Source of the DNA: Betaproteobacteria bacterium MOLA814
Lineage (GTDB): Bacteria > Pseudomonadota > Gammaproteobacteria > Burkholderiales > Burkholderiaceae_C
Reading direction: 5' to 3'
Length of the DNA stretch: 64,000 nt
Assembly: GCA_000496475.1 (NCBI GenBank)
Contig: AYMW01000001.1
Coordinates: 691,358-755,357, forward strand
Part shown: positions 16,106 to 24,516 of the stretch, piece after piece
Layout: each line of letters starts with the position of its first letter
Position numbering within the stretch: position 1 is the first letter of the stretch
Notes under the pieces: model-generated
The model's input: the letters and a program-made list of their open reading frames with translations, nothing else
What the model was told of the DNA's origin: nothing
Databases searched by the model: none
Made by a program: the position numbers and the translations under genes

Positions 16106-17247
16106 GAGGCAGCCTCCCCCTTTAAATAGGCAACAATACGCTCGGCCGCTTGGCCATCCCCAAAGGGGTTGACCGCACGAGCCATCAATTCGAAAGCCAC
16201 GGTATCACTGATTAAAGCCTGTGTCTCGCGGATCACCTCTTTCGGGTCTGTCGTCACCAGCTTAGCCGTGCCAGCATCGATTGCCTCGGGCCGCTCACTC
16301 GTATCGCGCATCACGAGTACCGGCTTGCCCAGCGCCGGAGCTTCCTCTTGAATGCCACCACTGTCAGTCAGCACAAGCAAGCAGTTACGCAGCAGCCACG
16401 CAAAATCCTTGTAGTTTTGGGGCGCAATAAGCACCACGTTAGGCAAATCGACCAATTTGCGCTCGACCACATCTTTGACCTTGGGGTTCAGATGAACTGG
16501 ATAAACGAAATGCAGGTTGGGGTTGGACTTCGCCAACTCATGGATACTGAAGCAGATGTTGTCGATCCCTGCGCCGAAGTTCTCCCGACGATGAGCCGTG
16601 ATCAGCACGAAGGGCTGCACCTCGATGTTGAAGCCGACTGTCGAATCCAGCCTGGCACGCAGCCTTTCCAACTCTTCTGGGCGGCTTTCCAGCGTGCGGA
16701 TGGTGAGTACCAACGCATCAATCACCGTGTTGCCGGTTACGATAATATGCTCGGGTTTCACGCCTTCTCGCTCAAGGTTGTCGCGTGCCGTTGAAGTCGG
16801 CGCAAAATGGTGGCGTGTTGCCAGCCCCACGGATCGACGATTGTATTCTTCCGGAAAGGGGGACAGCAAATTACCTGTTCGCAGGCCAGCCTCGACATGC
16901 CCCACTTCAATCTGCCGGTAGAAGGCGGCCAGCGCCCCAACCATGGCAGACGTCGTATCGCCATGAACAAGCACCAGATCAGGCTGCGTCGCCGCATAGT
17001 GCGCGTCGAGCGCCACCAACAATCGGCTTGTGAGTTCTGCCAATGACTGCCCTGGCTTCATCACCCCCAGTTCAACATCGGCTTTGAGATCAAATGCAGA
17101 CAACGCACCGTCGAGCATCGTGGTGTGCTGTCCAGTGCTACAGACGGTCACATCAAAAATATTCGGTTGCGCACGCAGTGCAAGCACCACTGGTGCCATT
17201 TTGATGGCTTCGGGTCGCGTACCGATTACGACACAGACTTTCTTCAA
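16102..17247 (-). CDS. wecB: UDP-N-acetylglucosamine 2-epimerase (non-hydrolysing), copy 1
   Basis: Interconverts UDP-GlcNAc and UDP-ManNAc. 381 aa, with the canonical start MKKVCVVIGTRPEAIKMAPV and the motifs HGDTTSAM, GHVEAGLRTG, FPEEYNRR, ITAHRRENFG, PVHLNPKVKD and LTDSGGIQEEAPALGKPVLV. All catalytic-region residues of the family appear intact. It is in an operon with GTs and a GNAT. A second full copy lies at 28.4-29.5 kb. Confidence 0.95.
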   Translation of the reverse strand: MKKVCVVIGTRPEAIKMAPVVLALRAQPNIFDVTVCSTGQHTTMLDGALSAFDLKADVELGVMKPGQSLAELTSRLLVALDAHYAATQPDLVLVHGDTTSAMVGALAAFYRQIEVGHVEAGLRTGNLLSPFPEEYNRRSVGLATRHHFAPTSTARDNLEREGVKPEHIIVTGNTVIDALVLTIRTLESRPEELERLRARLDSTVGFNIEVQPFVLITAHRRENFGAGIDNICFSIHELAKSNPNLHFVYPVHLNPKVKDVVERKLVDLPNVVLIAPQNYKDFAWLLRNCLLVLTDSGGIQEEAPALGKPVLVMRDTSERPEAIDAGTAKLVTTDPKEVIRETQALISDTVAFELMARAVNPFGDGQAAERIVAYLKGEAAS

Positions 17248-17260
17248 GATATTCTCCGTC

Positions 17261-18130
17261 TCAAATGTGGATGTTCTTCTCGGCCAACTTGCGCTGAAGG
17301 GCCCGCCCCCAGCTCCCCAACCTGGGATATTTGACAGCCAGTTGTTTGATGAGCCGGATGCGAGTTACGCCAGGGCCGATCACCACTCCCGTCGAAGCTG
17401 TGTCCGTCACATCCTTGCAAAGACGGAACCCATTCGATGTGCACTGACGCAGCGCGGCGTCGAATTTTCGCAAGGCCTCTTCCCCCTGCGAGACAGCTTC
17501 CTTAGACGTCCCTAATTTCATTGCCAACTCAGGATCACTCCCCCAAATTGAAGGCTCTGACAAGGGGTGTGCAGGAACCATAGTACGGATGCCGAGGTGC
17601 TTCTGAAGCATGAAAGAAAAATGCATGTCCTCGCCTACCAGCCGAGATGTGCCGAGTGGAGGAAGCTCACGCCAGAACGCATTCAGCCATTCACGTCTAA
17701 AAAACCAAGCATGACCGACAATATCGACGACCTCCGCCTTTTCATTTGGCGCATCCCAGCCAAACGAGACAAAAGGGTGATAGCGGTTGGCACTTAGGAA
17801 ACGCAAACCGCGCGCCCCGAGCAAGGCTGGCTCACGTTCCATTTGTTGCAAGCAGCTCTCGAAGAAACGTGGTGCAGGAAAGGTATCGTCGTCCAGCATG
17901 CAGATGTACTCAGTTTCCGCGTTGATCGCGTAGGCGAAGCGGGACCACACGCCAAGGTTGTGCGAATTGTTAGCGACCATCACCTTGTCGCCATGCCCAT
18001 GCAAATCCAGTGCTTCGCCGTTGTTCCAGATCAGCACCCGTTCTGCGGGTACCGTCTGCGACAAGACGCAGTCGATCTGCTGTTTCAAATATTGCTGACG
18101 CTTGAAGGCGTTAAGGACAACCGTAATCAT
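17261..18130 (-). CDS. GT2-type glycosyltransferase
   Basis: GT-A glycosyltransferase, 289 aa from ATG 18130 (MITVVLNAFKRQQYLKQQID); upstream in-frame codons are non-homologous. RVLIWNNGEA and the acidic metal site ICMLDDDTFPAP fit the GT2-like fold, and VGEDMHFSFMLQKH the acceptor/catalytic acidic region. It begins 4 bp after the stop of the GT-D gene. Donor unknown; the operon suggests a hexosamine. Confidence 0.85.
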   Translation of the reverse strand: MITVVLNAFKRQQYLKQQIDCVLSQTVPAERVLIWNNGEALDLHGHGDKVMVANNSHNLGVWSRFAYAINAETEYICMLDDDTFPAPRFFESCLQQMEREPALLGARGLRFLSANRYHPFVSFGWDAPNEKAEVVDIVGHAWFFRREWLNAFWRELPPLGTSRLVGEDMHFSFMLQKHLGIRTMVPAHPLSEPSIWGSDPELAMKLGTSKEAVSQGEEALRKFDAALRQCTSNGFRLCKDVTDTASTGVVIGPGVTRIRLIKQLAVKYPRLGSWGRALQRKLAEKNIHI

Positions 18131-18134
18131 GCTC

Positions 18135-18992
18135 TCACCATTGAAGTTTGTATTCTCGATGCTGACGATAGCGCCAGGCTGCAAACCGCTCGCGCAACGT
18201 AAGGCAATTAATCTGCTTGTGGTATGCACGCGTCCCAAGCGGCAGACCCATAAGGTCATTCAGGACGGTGCCAATATCAAGGAATGTCAGGTCCGGGCGG
18301 GTGATCCGTAAGCGGTGCCCGAGCACATTGGACAGCGACGATGCTGACGACAGGATCAGCGCTGAACGAGGTGCATCCTGCAGCATGCCAAGCGCCGAAT
18401 CGAGCGTCTGCTGATAGGACGAAAAGAAGTCGTCCGGTATCTGGACCAGTCGTCCTTTTTCCAAATAGCCCATCAACTCGCACCGCCAGTTGCCCACAAC
18501 GAGCAGCTCCGCAAACGACGAGACCAAAAAGGGAAAAAATTCCGAGCGGGCACGTAGGAAATTCGAGTTAAGAAATAAGTCGGAAAAAGTCATCTGCGGC
18601 GTGAAACCGCCATTGAGACGCAGCATGAACTCCCGGTCGCGCAAGGCATTGTTGTGCCGCGTAGGAACGCCCTTTATATAGGCGCTCTCGCAGAAGATCG
18701 CAGAGGCGAGCAAATCGCGCCGTACGTCCTGGCCGCGACTCGGATCGAAGCGTTTCTGATCGAACTCAGGGAACTTGTTCGAAAAGCGCTTGCCGCGAAA
18801 CTCGGTCACACCACCTGCGATGACCAGCTTTCGATTACGCAGTACCTCAATTTCACCATCGCTGAACCGTACGAAAGTGAACGGCTTCTTCATGCTTACC
18901 AATCGCTCGAAGCGATCCAGATCCCCGTGGCCAGTGGGCAGCACGTGAGGCGCTCCATGGTGCCCTAGCCGCATGCTCGCCTGATCGCTCAA
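18135..18992 (-). CDS. GT-D fold glycosyltransferase (DUF1792-like)
   Basis: 285-aa protein with FVRFSDGEIEVL near residues 40-51. The R-F-x-D-G-E element is the hallmark D-x-E nucleotide-sugar site of the GT-D fold described for DUF1792 proteins, first in streptococcal serine-rich adhesin glycosylation. Other conserved-looking blocks are FRGKRFSNKFPEF and IFCESAYIKGVP. The match rests on this motif and general layout, so the family call is likely but not certain. ATGA overlap with the upstream unknown gene. Confidence 0.7.
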   Translation of the reverse strand: MSDQASMRLGHHGAPHVLPTGHGDLDRFERLVSMKKPFTFVRFSDGEIEVLRNRKLVIAGGVTEFRGKRFSNKFPEFDQKRFDPSRGQDVRRDLLASAIFCESAYIKGVPTRHNNALRDREFMLRLNGGFTPQMTFSDLFLNSNFLRARSEFFPFLVSSFAELLVVGNWRCELMGYLEKGRLVQIPDDFFSSYQQTLDSALGMLQDAPRSALILSSASSLSNVLGHRLRITRPDLTFLDIGTVLNDLMGLPLGTRAYHKQINCLTLRERFAAWRYRQHREYKLQW

Positions 18993-20575
18993 AATAATGC
19001 CCCGCTATCGGCAACCACGGGAAACTCAAGCAACATCCGGTCAGCGCGATCGCATATGTCTCTCAATTCAGAATCAGCCACATTCAGGAACGAGCGAATT
19101 CCGCTTGTCGTACCTGCTGCCAACCTGAGCGAGAACGCGCCACTGCCCCTCGCTATGTTGAGTCCAGGAAACTCCAAGCTTGACTTGCCAGACTGGCTTC
19201 CACCCAAACCCACGTAATCCAAGCGCCTCCAGGCAATGTATTTGAGGAGCGCATTTAGGTAGCACCAATCGATGCAAGCGAGATAATCATCTGCTGTCGG
19301 CATGATCAGAACCGGCATCGACTCGTGCGTCTCCTCGATGGCGGCATCCAGCGCACACAACAACCGATCTCTCGATGAACCGGAGGTTGGTTGCAGCACC
19401 CTGGGCGCCCACCCCCCGCTTTGGTCCGGTGTCCAGGCGCGAACCGACTCCCCCATATGGTAAACGGCAGCGATCGGCAGAGGGGAAGACGCCACCAGAC
19501 GCTTTGGCGCCAGACCCGCCTCTCCCGCATCCCAGAGCAGCAGCACAAAAGGCTGTGGATTGATGACTTGCCCAGATTGCGCGGCGATCTCGAAATCTTC
19601 ATGTGTTACGAAGCGCGTTCTCTCACGAAGCCCCTCTGAGAGAATGAAGTACTTAAGTAGCGCATGAATGTTCAACGACATAAACGTGGGGAAGGTACGC
19701 GGCATATCTGCAGCACTTGGCACACAGGAATTTTCAGCCGTCAAGTGCGGCTGCTCCAAGAAACGCTGCATTGGGCCGATCAACCTGCGTATGGTACGCT
19801 CTGGGATGCTCCCCCCCGGCGTTAGTGCCCTAACGAACCCGACCAGTCTTGACGCATGGGTATGGATTCGCTGCCCAATCGGATGTGTTATCGACGCCTC
19901 ATAACGCGTCTTGACTCGAGCACGTGGCCAGCCAGACTCACAGAACTGTTCGAGGAAAGCGTTGCCTCCCGTTAGCGACTCGAGCACAAAGGTATCGAAC
20001 TCGCCGAATCGCCGTGCAAGCCCCCACTCCGCGAGCACCCACATGTCCGCGTAGCCCTCGTCCACCTCTGAGAAGTACGACAAGTACATGTACTCTTTGG
20101 GCAACGCCGCATCGGCAACCAGTTGATTGACCTGAAGGCTGCCCGTCTGGCCCAGATCCCAACGCGTGATCAGAACCTGCCCCTCAGACACCGGCAACGC
20201 ATCCATCAACTGAACTGCCCGTGCACGTGAACGGGCGTTACCGAGAACCGACTGGAGCGACACGTTCTTCCAAGTAGAATTCAGCCGATTCAGCCCTCTC
20301 TCGAACTGATCCGGAGGCTCGATACGGTGCATGAACTCGGAATAAAAGGTGGGCTGCTGCTCGTGATGCTCTGCATGCGGCGCATAGACCAACTGCACCA
20401 GACCAGCCATCTCCGGATTCCAGCTGTGAACGACAACATGTCCTAACCGACGGGTCGCCGGTAGTTTCCGCTGCAGTTCAATAAAACCACGCCAGAATGG
20501 ACGCATATCAACCGACTGCGGCCGGCATAGGTGTCCCGATAGAACGAGAGTGAGCTCAGTGTCCGACATCGGCAC
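18989..20575 (-). CDS. Uncharacterised 528-aa polysaccharide-locus protein
   Basis: I do not recognise a family. There is no signal peptide or clear membrane segment, so it is probably cytoplasmic. The N-terminus (LTLVLSGHLCRP, HVVVHSWNPEM, LITRWDLGQTG) reads like a nucleotide-diphospho-sugar binding fold, with RWD in the place of a metal site; LLLWDAGEAGLAPKRLV and VLIMPTADDYLACIDW in the C-terminal half look like a second Rossmann-like part. It overlaps the GT4 gene upstream by 20 bp (or 14 bp if the second Met is used) and the GT-D gene downstream by 4 bp, so it is an integral member of a GT operon. A bifunctional glycosyltransferase is a guess. Confidence 0.6.
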   Translation of the reverse strand: MPMSDTELTLVLSGHLCRPQSVDMRPFWRGFIELQRKLPATRRLGHVVVHSWNPEMAGLVQLVYAPHAEHHEQQPTFYSEFMHRIEPPDQFERGLNRLNSTWKNVSLQSVLGNARSRARAVQLMDALPVSEGQVLITRWDLGQTGSLQVNQLVADAALPKEYMYLSYFSEVDEGYADMWVLAEWGLARRFGEFDTFVLESLTGGNAFLEQFCESGWPRARVKTRYEASITHPIGQRIHTHASRLVGFVRALTPGGSIPERTIRRLIGPMQRFLEQPHLTAENSCVPSAADMPRTFPTFMSLNIHALLKYFILSEGLRERTRFVTHEDFEIAAQSGQVINPQPFVLLLWDAGEAGLAPKRLVASSPLPIAAVYHMGESVRAWTPDQSGGWAPRVLQPTSGSSRDRLLCALDAAIEETHESMPVLIMPTADDYLACIDWCYLNALLKYIAWRRLDYVGLGGSQSGKSSLEFPGLNIARGSGAFSLRLAAGTTSGIRSFLNVADSELRDICDRADRMLLEFPVVADSGALF

Positions 20576-21872
20576 ACTCTAGCACCTGCAGAAACTGCAC
20601 TGAAATATCGAGACTGTCCCTAACGTTCGCAATTTCGCTTCTCGAATCGGCAAGGGCTGTCAAGCAACTGCGTAGCGCCCGCTTGATCGAGTAGAGCTGA
20701 TCAGCTTGCGCTGTATAGCCGCCATTCAGCTCGATAAGCGAGCGCAACTCATCGTTATTGAGCAAGCCCAACACCGGCAGGCCAAGGTTCAGGTAATCAT
20801 AAGTCTTGTAGGGGATTGTTTCTCGGCTACGTTCGTCGGTGTGCTGCACCAACATCAAACAAGAAGCATTTCGGGCGCGCTGCAACGCGTCCACCCGGTC
20901 AAGTGCATCGAGCAATTGAAAATCGGCACGAGCTTGATACTGAGATGCTGTTTCGCAATAAACTGCGCCGAGGTTGACGACACGGACAGTCCGAGCAGGC
21001 TCGAATCCTTCTTCACGTAACGCATCAATCGCGCTGAAGAATAGGTCAAGATTACGCGACCCGTATAGAGTTCCAAGATGCAAAAACTCAAACACACCAT
21101 GCCTGCGCTCGCTACGTGACACTGGAGGCACGAATTGCCATGCACCAGGATAAACCGAAACTATATTACTTGAATGATCGGGGTTTCGCTCGCGCGCCAG
21201 CCGCGCGGCTTCTTGCGTCACGTAAACGGCCTTCGTTGAGCGCCTTGCCAACCAAGTTTCGATTCTTGCAGAAATGCGTCTTGTCATGCCTGACCGCGTC
21301 ATCATGGCCCCCAGCAATGGGTCCTGATACTCACAGAACAGTCGCCCCCCAGCCAACCAAGTGGTAATGCCACCAACAACTTGCGCAGAAGTAGGCCCTC
21401 CTGTGCAAAAAACGTCTCGAACCCTGTACCGCAGCTTGTACCAAAGAGCAACCGGCAAAGCCGTGAGCAGCCATGGCCATCGACCTGAGCTGATACCCTT
21501 CGTCACTTTTCGCAAGATGTAATCAATAAGACTACCCAATGAAAAAGCAAGGGGCATCAACAAATAAATACCGAAGGGAACATCTTCACCCCCCGACTTC
21601 AATTCTTTAATTTCCTCCCTGTAGTCGATCCAGGATAACGAAGGAACCCGGACATAGCTTACCGAATCACTATCTTGGACATGGCTACCCATACCGGTGA
21701 GCACTATGGTCTTGCGCCCTGCCGCCCCCAAAACACGAATCTTGTCGTCGGCCCATTCGGCGGGACAGTTACCTCGTATACCGGTAAAGTAGCTGATAAA
21801 CAGCAAAGGACTCATCTGAGACACTTCCTCATGAGCAAAGCCATTTTTTGCTTCGGGCGCATTCTGCGTCAT
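20556..21872 (-). CDS. GT4-like glycosyltransferase
   Basis: 438 aa from ATG 21872, which overlaps the aminotransferase stop (ATGA). GT-B features are the N-terminal LLFISYFTGIRGNCPAEW, a hydrophobic stretch around FGIYLLMPLAFSLGSLIDY that may touch the membrane, FEFLHLGTLYGSRNLDLF at the start of the C-terminal domain, and the donor-side segment TIPYKTYDYLNLGLPVLGL. Substrate unknown. Confidence 0.83.
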   Translation of the reverse strand: MTQNAPEAKNGFAHEEVSQMSPLLFISYFTGIRGNCPAEWADDKIRVLGAAGRKTIVLTGMGSHVQDSDSVSYVRVPSLSWIDYREEIKELKSGGEDVPFGIYLLMPLAFSLGSLIDYILRKVTKGISSGRWPWLLTALPVALWYKLRYRVRDVFCTGGPTSAQVVGGITTWLAGGRLFCEYQDPLLGAMMTRSGMTRRISARIETWLARRSTKAVYVTQEAARLARERNPDHSSNIVSVYPGAWQFVPPVSRSERRHGVFEFLHLGTLYGSRNLDLFFSAIDALREEGFEPARTVRVVNLGAVYCETASQYQARADFQLLDALDRVDALQRARNASCLMLVQHTDERSRETIPYKTYDYLNLGLPVLGLLNNDELRSLIELNGGYTAQADQLYSIKRALRSCLTALADSRSEIANVRDSLDISVQFLQVLECADVGH

Positions 21873-23026
21873 ATCAGCTGCTCCGAACCAGCAAGTTCTA
21901 TGGCAGATTTCAGAGAACCGATAACGTGAGCCTGATCCGATTCGCTCAAGCCAATCCAAAGCGGCAGGCGAATGACCTGCTCAGAAAGTTGATCGGTATT
22001 TATCAACTCGCCATGGACGCGACCAAAACGTTTGCCAGCGGGCGAGGAGTGCAGCGGCACGTAATGGAATAGTGCGTAAACGCCATCGTTCTTCATCTCA
22101 TCCAAGACTCGCTTGCGATCGACCCCACTTTTAAGCAATACATAGAAAATGTGGGCGTTATGCTCACATTCAGCGGGGATGCGAGGGCGACGCAAAAACC
22201 CCTCACGCTCAAGCGATTCGGTTAACAGGTTGTATCGGTGCCAGATGTGGAGGCGCTGCTCAGTAATCTTCTTGGCTTGCTCAAGTTGTGCCCAAAGGAA
22301 AGCAGCAGTCAACTCGCCCGGCAAAAATGAGGATCCTACGCTTTGCCAAGTATATTTATCTACTTCGCCCCTGAAGAAACTGCTGCGATCGGTGCCCTTT
22401 TCGCGAATAATTTCCGCCTTAATTGTGTACTGGTGACGATTGACTAGGAGCGCACCCCCTTCGCCACTTATGACATTTTTGGTCTCATGAAAACTGAATG
22501 CTCCTAGGTCACCGATTCCCCCTAGAGGCATTCCCTTGTAACCTGCCATCACACCCTGGGCCGCATCTTCAATCACTTTCAGCGAGTATCGCCGTGCAAC
22601 GTCCATGATGGCATCCATCTCACATGCAACACCCGCGTAATGAACAGGGACAATTGCCCGGGTACGATCCGTAATAGCCGCCTCGATCTTTGTCTCATCT
22701 ATGTTCAGCGTATCGGCGCGGATATCCACGAATACCGGCACCCCACCCCGCAGTACAAATGCATTAGCAGTGGACACAAACGTATAAGAGGGCATTATGA
22801 CCTCGTCACCGGGCTGAATATCAATAAGGAGCGCAGCCATTTCAAGCGCAGCTGTACAGGAATGCGTAAGCAGTGCTTTCTGGGCGCCAACATTCGATTC
22901 TAGCCAGCGGTGACACTGTTTTGTGAACCACCCATCGCCGGCGAGCATATTTCGCTGGTTGGCGTCACGGATGTAATCAATCTCTGCACCAGTCATGTAA
23001 GGGCGATTGAAAGGAATTAGATTCAT
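21869..23026 (-). CDS. wecE: WecE/RffA-type sugar aminotransferase (DegT/DnrJ/EryC1/StrS)
   Basis: PLP-dependent aminotransferase acting on a nucleotide-linked 4-keto-6-deoxyhexose, most like dTDP-4-amino-4,6-dideoxygalactose transaminase. 385 aa, full length. Landmarks are IPFNRPYMTGAEIDYI, THSCTAALEMAALL, PSYTFVSTANAFVLRGG, VPVHYAGVACEMD, EDAAQGVMA and SFHETKN with the PLP-binding Lys at 183. The dTDP-sugar genes rmlA and rmlB are not in the window, so the substrate must come from elsewhere or the enzyme uses another nucleotide sugar. First gene after the MarR-like regulator. Confidence 0.9.
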   Translation of the reverse strand: MNLIPFNRPYMTGAEIDYIRDANQRNMLAGDGWFTKQCHRWLESNVGAQKALLTHSCTAALEMAALLIDIQPGDEVIMPSYTFVSTANAFVLRGGVPVFVDIRADTLNIDETKIEAAITDRTRAIVPVHYAGVACEMDAIMDVARRYSLKVIEDAAQGVMAGYKGMPLGGIGDLGAFSFHETKNVISGEGGALLVNRHQYTIKAEIIREKGTDRSSFFRGEVDKYTWQSVGSSFLPGELTAAFLWAQLEQAKKITEQRLHIWHRYNLLTESLEREGFLRRPRIPAECEHNAHIFYVLLKSGVDRKRVLDEMKNDGVYALFHYVPLHSSPAGKRFGRVHGELINTDQLSEQVIRLPLWIGLSESDQAHVIGSLKSAIELAGSEQLI

Positions 23027-23125
23027 CTTGATTTTTACGTTGGTTTAGAGGCAACATTTACCCTGTCGTCCTTGCTAATATGTGGCAGAGGCCACGGTAA
23101 TTTGGTGCCGGCAGCGAAGTAGAGA

Positions 23126-23491
23126 TTATTTTTCGGATGGTTTTTCAGCGTTTTTAGTCTCAATCTCCGACTTCAACATCGCAATCTCAACTTTGAGAGC
23201 CTCGTACTCGTCCATCTTGCGCTTCAAAAAAACACTGGTCAACGCTGCCTTTTCGGCGATCCCACTCGGTGTCAGCAGGTAAACGTAGCCAAATTTGCTT
23301 TGGTTCTGGCTGAAATTTTCAATCTTGACCAAGCCCTTGGCTACCAGGGCGTTCAAACAATAGTTGATGCCACCAAAGCTGATGCCAATCGCTTTGCCCA
23401 TTTCTCGCTGAGACAGGTTTGGATTGGCTTCCAAGATCTTCATCAGACGGAAGTTGGTGTCTTCATGAAGTTTGGCCCGGCGGCTGGTCAT
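23126..23491 (-). CDS. MarR-family EPS-associated transcriptional regulator
   Basis: 121-aa winged-helix DNA-binding protein matching the EPS-associated MarR-type group that sits in exopolysaccharide loci. Residues 10-75 form the HTH/wing (LMKILEANPNLSQREMGKAIG, GGINYCLNALVAKGLVK, FGYVYLLTPSGI); residues 85-115 form a short coiled coil ending in a charged tail. It is transcribed in the same direction as and about 100 bp upstream of wecE, and probably regulates this locus. Confidence 0.88.
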   Translation of the reverse strand: MTSRRAKLHEDTNFRLMKILEANPNLSQREMGKAIGISFGGINYCLNALVAKGLVKIENFSQNQSKFGYVYLLTPSGIAEKAALTSVFLKRKMDEYEALKVEIAMLKSEIETKNAEKPSEK

Positions 23492-23519
23492 TGAGTGGCT
23501 GTTCTGATAGCTTTGAATT

Positions 23520-23547
23520 TAGATAACTGACGGGATGGCTACCGCAA
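23520..23547 (-). promoter_or_regulatory. Possible promoter of the marR-like gene
   Basis: On the minus strand TTGCGG (23547-23542) and TATCTA (23525-23520) are spaced by 16 bp, placing a start site about 20 nt before the ATG at 23491. A plausible sigma-70 pair, read by eye only. Confidence 0.35.
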
Positions 23548-23586
23548 TGCCGGTTCGAAAAAAACGGCATTCCTTAGCCCAGCAAG

Positions 23587-23619
23587 TTTTGCTCTTAACC
23601 GATCAAGTTTAGAGCAAAA
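23587..23619. promoter_or_regulatory. Inverted repeat TTTTGCTC/GAGCAAAA upstream of marR-like gene
   Basis: Perfect 8-bp arms at 23587-23594 and 23612-23619, with a 17-bp spacer, about 100 bp upstream of the regulator start and beyond the possible promoter. This could be an operator for the winged-helix regulator, or the edge of the decayed element next to it. Confidence 0.4.
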
Positions 23620-23712
23620 TGTGTCCAAAGCGTCATATCCTGTAAAAAACTGTCCACGTGTGAACGGTTGCCAGTAATCAATGACTTGAGCCGGGGCGTT
23701 CAACTGGGGCGT

Positions 23713-24215
23713 TTAATTTAGCGCTGCAGCAGTCTCGACTTGCCCAACTTGTAGTTGGACGGCCTCTTCTATGCTGACCGTGTTCACCACCAACTCAAAC
23801 GGCGTCAACATATTGAGCTCGTGCCGAAGGATGTAGCTTTTGACCGCTGCGTTGGACAGCAGCTATGTCATGTAACCTTCGCCACCACCAGGTTGAGCAG
23901 GTTTGAGCAGGGCTTAGCCGTACGCCACCGTGATGGTGTTGCTGGCCACCAGCAGTTTCACCGCCCCCAACTGCTGGGCGCACGTCATGTTGCGCAGTAT
24001 GCGAGTGACTCCGGGGGGGGGACTGCTTGTCTTGCAGCCAATTGATGGATGCAAGGCAAATGCCGACCAGTAGATTGATGCGCCGGTTGATGGGACTTAT
24101 GTTGATGTTGCACGCCCGGGCCAAGTGCTTTTGGCTAAAGCCCCGGTCTATGGCGCGACGCAGCATGTAGTGCGCTTGCACCTTAAACTGGCGTTTGATC
24201 CGCTGGTGTAGCTGA
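23713..24215 (-). pseudogene. RepB/ParB-like partition protein remnant
   Basis: The minus strand encodes RIKRQFKVQAHYMLRRAIDR, then FSQKHLARACNINISPINRR and NLLVGICLASINWLQDK; after a frame change MTCAQQLGAVKLLVASNTITVAYG follows, then two stops, ending TVSIEEAVQLQVGQVETAA. The order matches RepB-type ParB-like proteins (an HTH that recognises a partition-like site, then a conserved MxQIE...ELMVAxNNYT region). At least one frameshift and two in-frame stops show it is dead; the ParB nuclease-like N-terminus is missing. The remnant contains a G9 run at 24013-24021, near the frame change. Confidence 0.65.
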
Positions 24216-24238
24216 AGATTTTATCATCTGTGGCCATC

Positions 24239-24490
24239 ATGCATGGTGCGGAGCCATGCCCAACACGTTGAGGGCCAACGCACTCCCAGCAGAGTGACCG
24301 TGCAGGCCTAAGGGACGATGAGGACACAAAACGTGCCTATGAAAGTGGGGACGGTGTATATGGGGTGTTTTAGAAGATATTCGCCAGCGGTCACCCGCCC
24401 AACGATTGGCATCAACTACTGGGCGAGGCGCGTACCGAAGGCGACCGTCTGCAGCAGATCGCGGGAGGGGTAGCGCAGGTGCAGCCTTGA
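24239..24490 (+). pseudogene. Decayed plus-strand coding remnant, family unknown
   Basis: A single plus-strand frame reads as protein-like for 84 codons but holds stops at 24269-24271 and 24371-24373. The second part (YESGDGVYGVF, stop, KIFASGHPPNDWHQLLGEA) and the end (GDRLQQIAGGVAQVQP) look like the C-terminus of a real protein. I do not recognise the family. It lies back to back with the RepB-like remnant. Confidence 0.4.
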
Positions 24491-24516
24491 ATTGAGAGCG
24501 CGCTTGTCGGTGACAC

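Noticed and set aside
24013-24021. G9 tract as a phase-variable switch
   Set aside because: It lies inside a dead RepB-like remnant with several other stops, so it has no gene to switch.
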